DNA from: Clostridia bacterium
GTDB lineage: Bacteria > Bacillota > Clostridia > UBA1381
Direction: 5' to 3'
DNA length: 5,410 nt
Assembly (NCBI GenBank): GCA_008668455.1
Contig: RQCD01000139.1
Span: forward strand, 1-5,410
Shown here: in pieces, positions 4,239-5,410 of the stretch
How the letters are laid out: each line of letters opens with the position of its first letter
Position numbering within the stretch: position 1 is the first letter of the stretch
Notes under the pieces: generated by a model
Seen by the model: the letters and a program-made list of their open reading frames with translations, nothing else
Database searches by the model: none
Told to the model about the DNA's origin: nothing
Made by a program: the position numbers and the translations under genes

Positions 4239-5410
4239 ATGAAACAAAAAAATGCACCCTATAATCAGATTGCTCATTTTGCTGATTTGGGGGATATGTT
4301 AAAGAAAAATGCGCAGACCTATCAGGATGACCCTGCATTTCAGTATGAAGCAAAGGGTAAACGGATTGAAATAACGTTTCAAAAGCTTTGGGATGATGTC
4401 TGCGCTTTAGGAACGTACTTTCACCAGCAGGGACTTGAGCGTGCAAAAATTGCAGTGGTCGGAAAGAACAGCTATGAATGGATTCTGACCTATTTTGCGG
4501 CAGCAATCGGCGGGCATGTGATCTTTCCGCTGGATCGGGAATTATCTCCGGAGGAGCTTTTAACGCTGATTGATGCCAGTGGATGTGATCTTTTAGTTTA
4601 CGGCGGTGTGAAAAAGGATGCTGCTCCGGTGCTGGCAGAGCTTGAAATTTCAAAACTGACATTTGATCAGTTTGATGAGGTTCTTTCTCTTGGCAGTGAG
4701 GCGCTGCAAAACGGAGACACCGCATTCTTAAATACCAATGTTTCGATTGATGAGATCTGTGCTGTGATCTATACCTCCGGCACAACCGGCACGCCAAAGG
4801 GCGTTATGCTTTCTCAGAGAAATCTGTTATCAGACGCACAGCATAGCCTGGAAAACCTGTCTATTCCGAAAGGAACGGTTATGGTGCTGCCGCTGAACCA
4901 TACCTTTGGTTTTATGGCAGGGGTTCTCTGTCAGGTTTGGGTCGGTTATCCGGTTTATATCAACGACAGCCTGCACACCATCCTAAAGAGTATTCAGACG
5001 GCAAAGCCGGGACATATTTCGGTTGTTCCGCTCTTTATTAAGAGTTTTTATAAGAACATATGGAAAAATGCCGAAAAGCAGGGAAAGGCTAAGGCATTAA
5101 AAGCGTTGATTAAAACCAGTAATCAGCTGCGAAAAGTTGGCATTGATATGCGGCGCGTTTTCTTTAAATCGGTATTGGATGCATTCGGCGGCAATCTGCA
5201 AATGATTATCACCGGCGGCGCACCGGTAGAGGAATTTTATTTAAAAGCCTTTGACGATCTGGGCATACAGATTATCAACGGCTACGGAATCACAGAATGC
5301 TCTCCGATCGTGGCAACCAACCGTACCTGCTGGGTTAAGAGCGGCAGTGTCGGCTTACCGATTCCGGGGGTACATGCGAAAATTGAAAATCCGAACGAGG
5401 ACGGCGAGGG
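4239..5410 (+). CDS. AMP-forming long-chain acyl-CoA synthetase-like protein, 3' end outside window
   Basis: The frame is open from ATG 4239 to the window edge, giving 390 codons plus 2 nt of an ANL-superfamily adenylating enzyme. These enzymes activate a carboxylic acid with ATP to an acyl-adenylate and then usually transfer it to CoA. Visible motifs are the phosphate-binding loop YTSGTTGTPKG (178-188), LPLNHTFGF (about 218-226), ITGGAP (324-329) and YGITECSP (349-356, with the conserved Glu353). The stretch around residues 270-325 (PLFIKSFYKNIWKN followed by a basic helical insert) is typical of long-chain fatty-acid ligases of the FAA1/COG1022 kind. The C-terminal hinge and catalytic lysine lie beyond the edge. 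Spacing from the upstream stop is 15 nt. GGGAGA (4224-4229), 9 nt before the ATG, is the more plausible ribosome-binding site, since AAGGA (4232-4236) is too close. The acyl substrate and acceptor (CoA or an acyl carrier protein) cannot be settled here. Confidence 0.9.
   Translation, partial: MKQKNAPYNQIAHFADLGDMLKKNAQTYQDDPAFQYEAKGKRIEITFQKLWDDVCALGTYFHQQGLERAKIAVVGKNSYEWILTYFAAAIGGHVIFPLDRELSPEELLTLIDASGCDLLVYGGVKKDAAPVLAELEISKLTFDQFDEVLSLGSEALQNGDTAFLNTNVSIDEICAVIYTSGTTGTPKGVMLSQRNLLSDAQHSLENLSIPKGTVMVLPLNHTFGFMAGVLCQVWVGYPVYINDSLHTILKSIQTAKPGHISVVPLFIKSFYKNIWKNAEKQGKAKALKALIKTSNQLRKVGIDMRRVFFKSVLDAFGGNLQMIITGGAPVEEFYLKAFDDLGIQIINGYGITECSPIVATNRTCWVKSGSVGLPIPGVHAKIENPNEDGE

Noticed and set aside
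3690..4277. Minus-strand open frame of 195 codons
   Set aside because: It lies antisense within the M18 aminopeptidase, whose metal-binding motifs are all intact. Its Ile/Cys/His/Arg-rich composition is typical of a shadow frame.
4135..4797. Long open frame on the minus strand (220 codons)
   Set aside because: It is antisense to the ends of two well-supported genes, is rich in Arg/His/Gln/Pro, has no recognisable domain and looks like a shadow of the plus-strand coding frames.
1..5410. Mobile elements, CRISPR repeats, tRNA or rRNA genes
   Set aside because: No transposase or integrase motifs, regularly spaced direct repeats or tRNA-like cloverleaf consensus stretches were seen. The window is well filled by conserved genes.

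Overview
The window looks like ordinary chromosome from a Clostridia-class Firmicute, most likely a gut Lachnospiraceae relative. Supporting signs are strong AGGAGG-type ribosome-binding sites, short operons, extended -10 promoters of the form TGTGGTACAATA, a Bacillus/Clostridium-type class II aldolase and an M18 aminopeptidase. The genus assignment is inference; no rRNA or other phylogenetic marker is present. I see no mobile element, CRISPR array, tRNA or rRNA.

Layout. (1) 1-153 is a leader region with a good -10 box (TATAAT, 41-46). It runs straight into a perfect 23-bp odd palindrome (48-70) followed by a T-run. (2) 154-976 is a tight two-gene plus-strand unit: a membrane-anchored NusG-domain-II protein, then a Gx-transporter / HepS-component-I-like membrane protein. 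It ends in a strong hairpin terminator that overlaps the second stop codon and can work in both directions. This pair resembles EetA/EetB of Gram-positive extracellular electron transfer and flavinylation loci. (3) 1093-2616 is a minus-strand unit. A 14-cysteine zinc-ribbon-like protein of unknown function lies upstream of fructose-bisphosphate aldolase class II. The two share one good promoter and are separated by a strong hairpin without a U-tract. (4) 2617-2816 is a divergent promoter region whose two -10 elements are identical 12-mers in inverted orientation. (5) From 2817 to the right edge, on the plus strand, an M18 aspartyl aminopeptidase-type metallopeptidase is followed after 15 nt by an AMP-forming long-chain acyl-CoA synthetase-like gene that runs off the window.

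The genes are mostly housekeeping: glycolysis, peptide turnover and fatty-acyl activation. The less ordinary elements are the EetAB-like pair with its palindromic leader, the unrecognised cysteine-rich protein coupled to fba, and the hairpin between those two genes. I found no convincing evidence of a wholly new multi-gene system. The best candidates for new biology are those three items.
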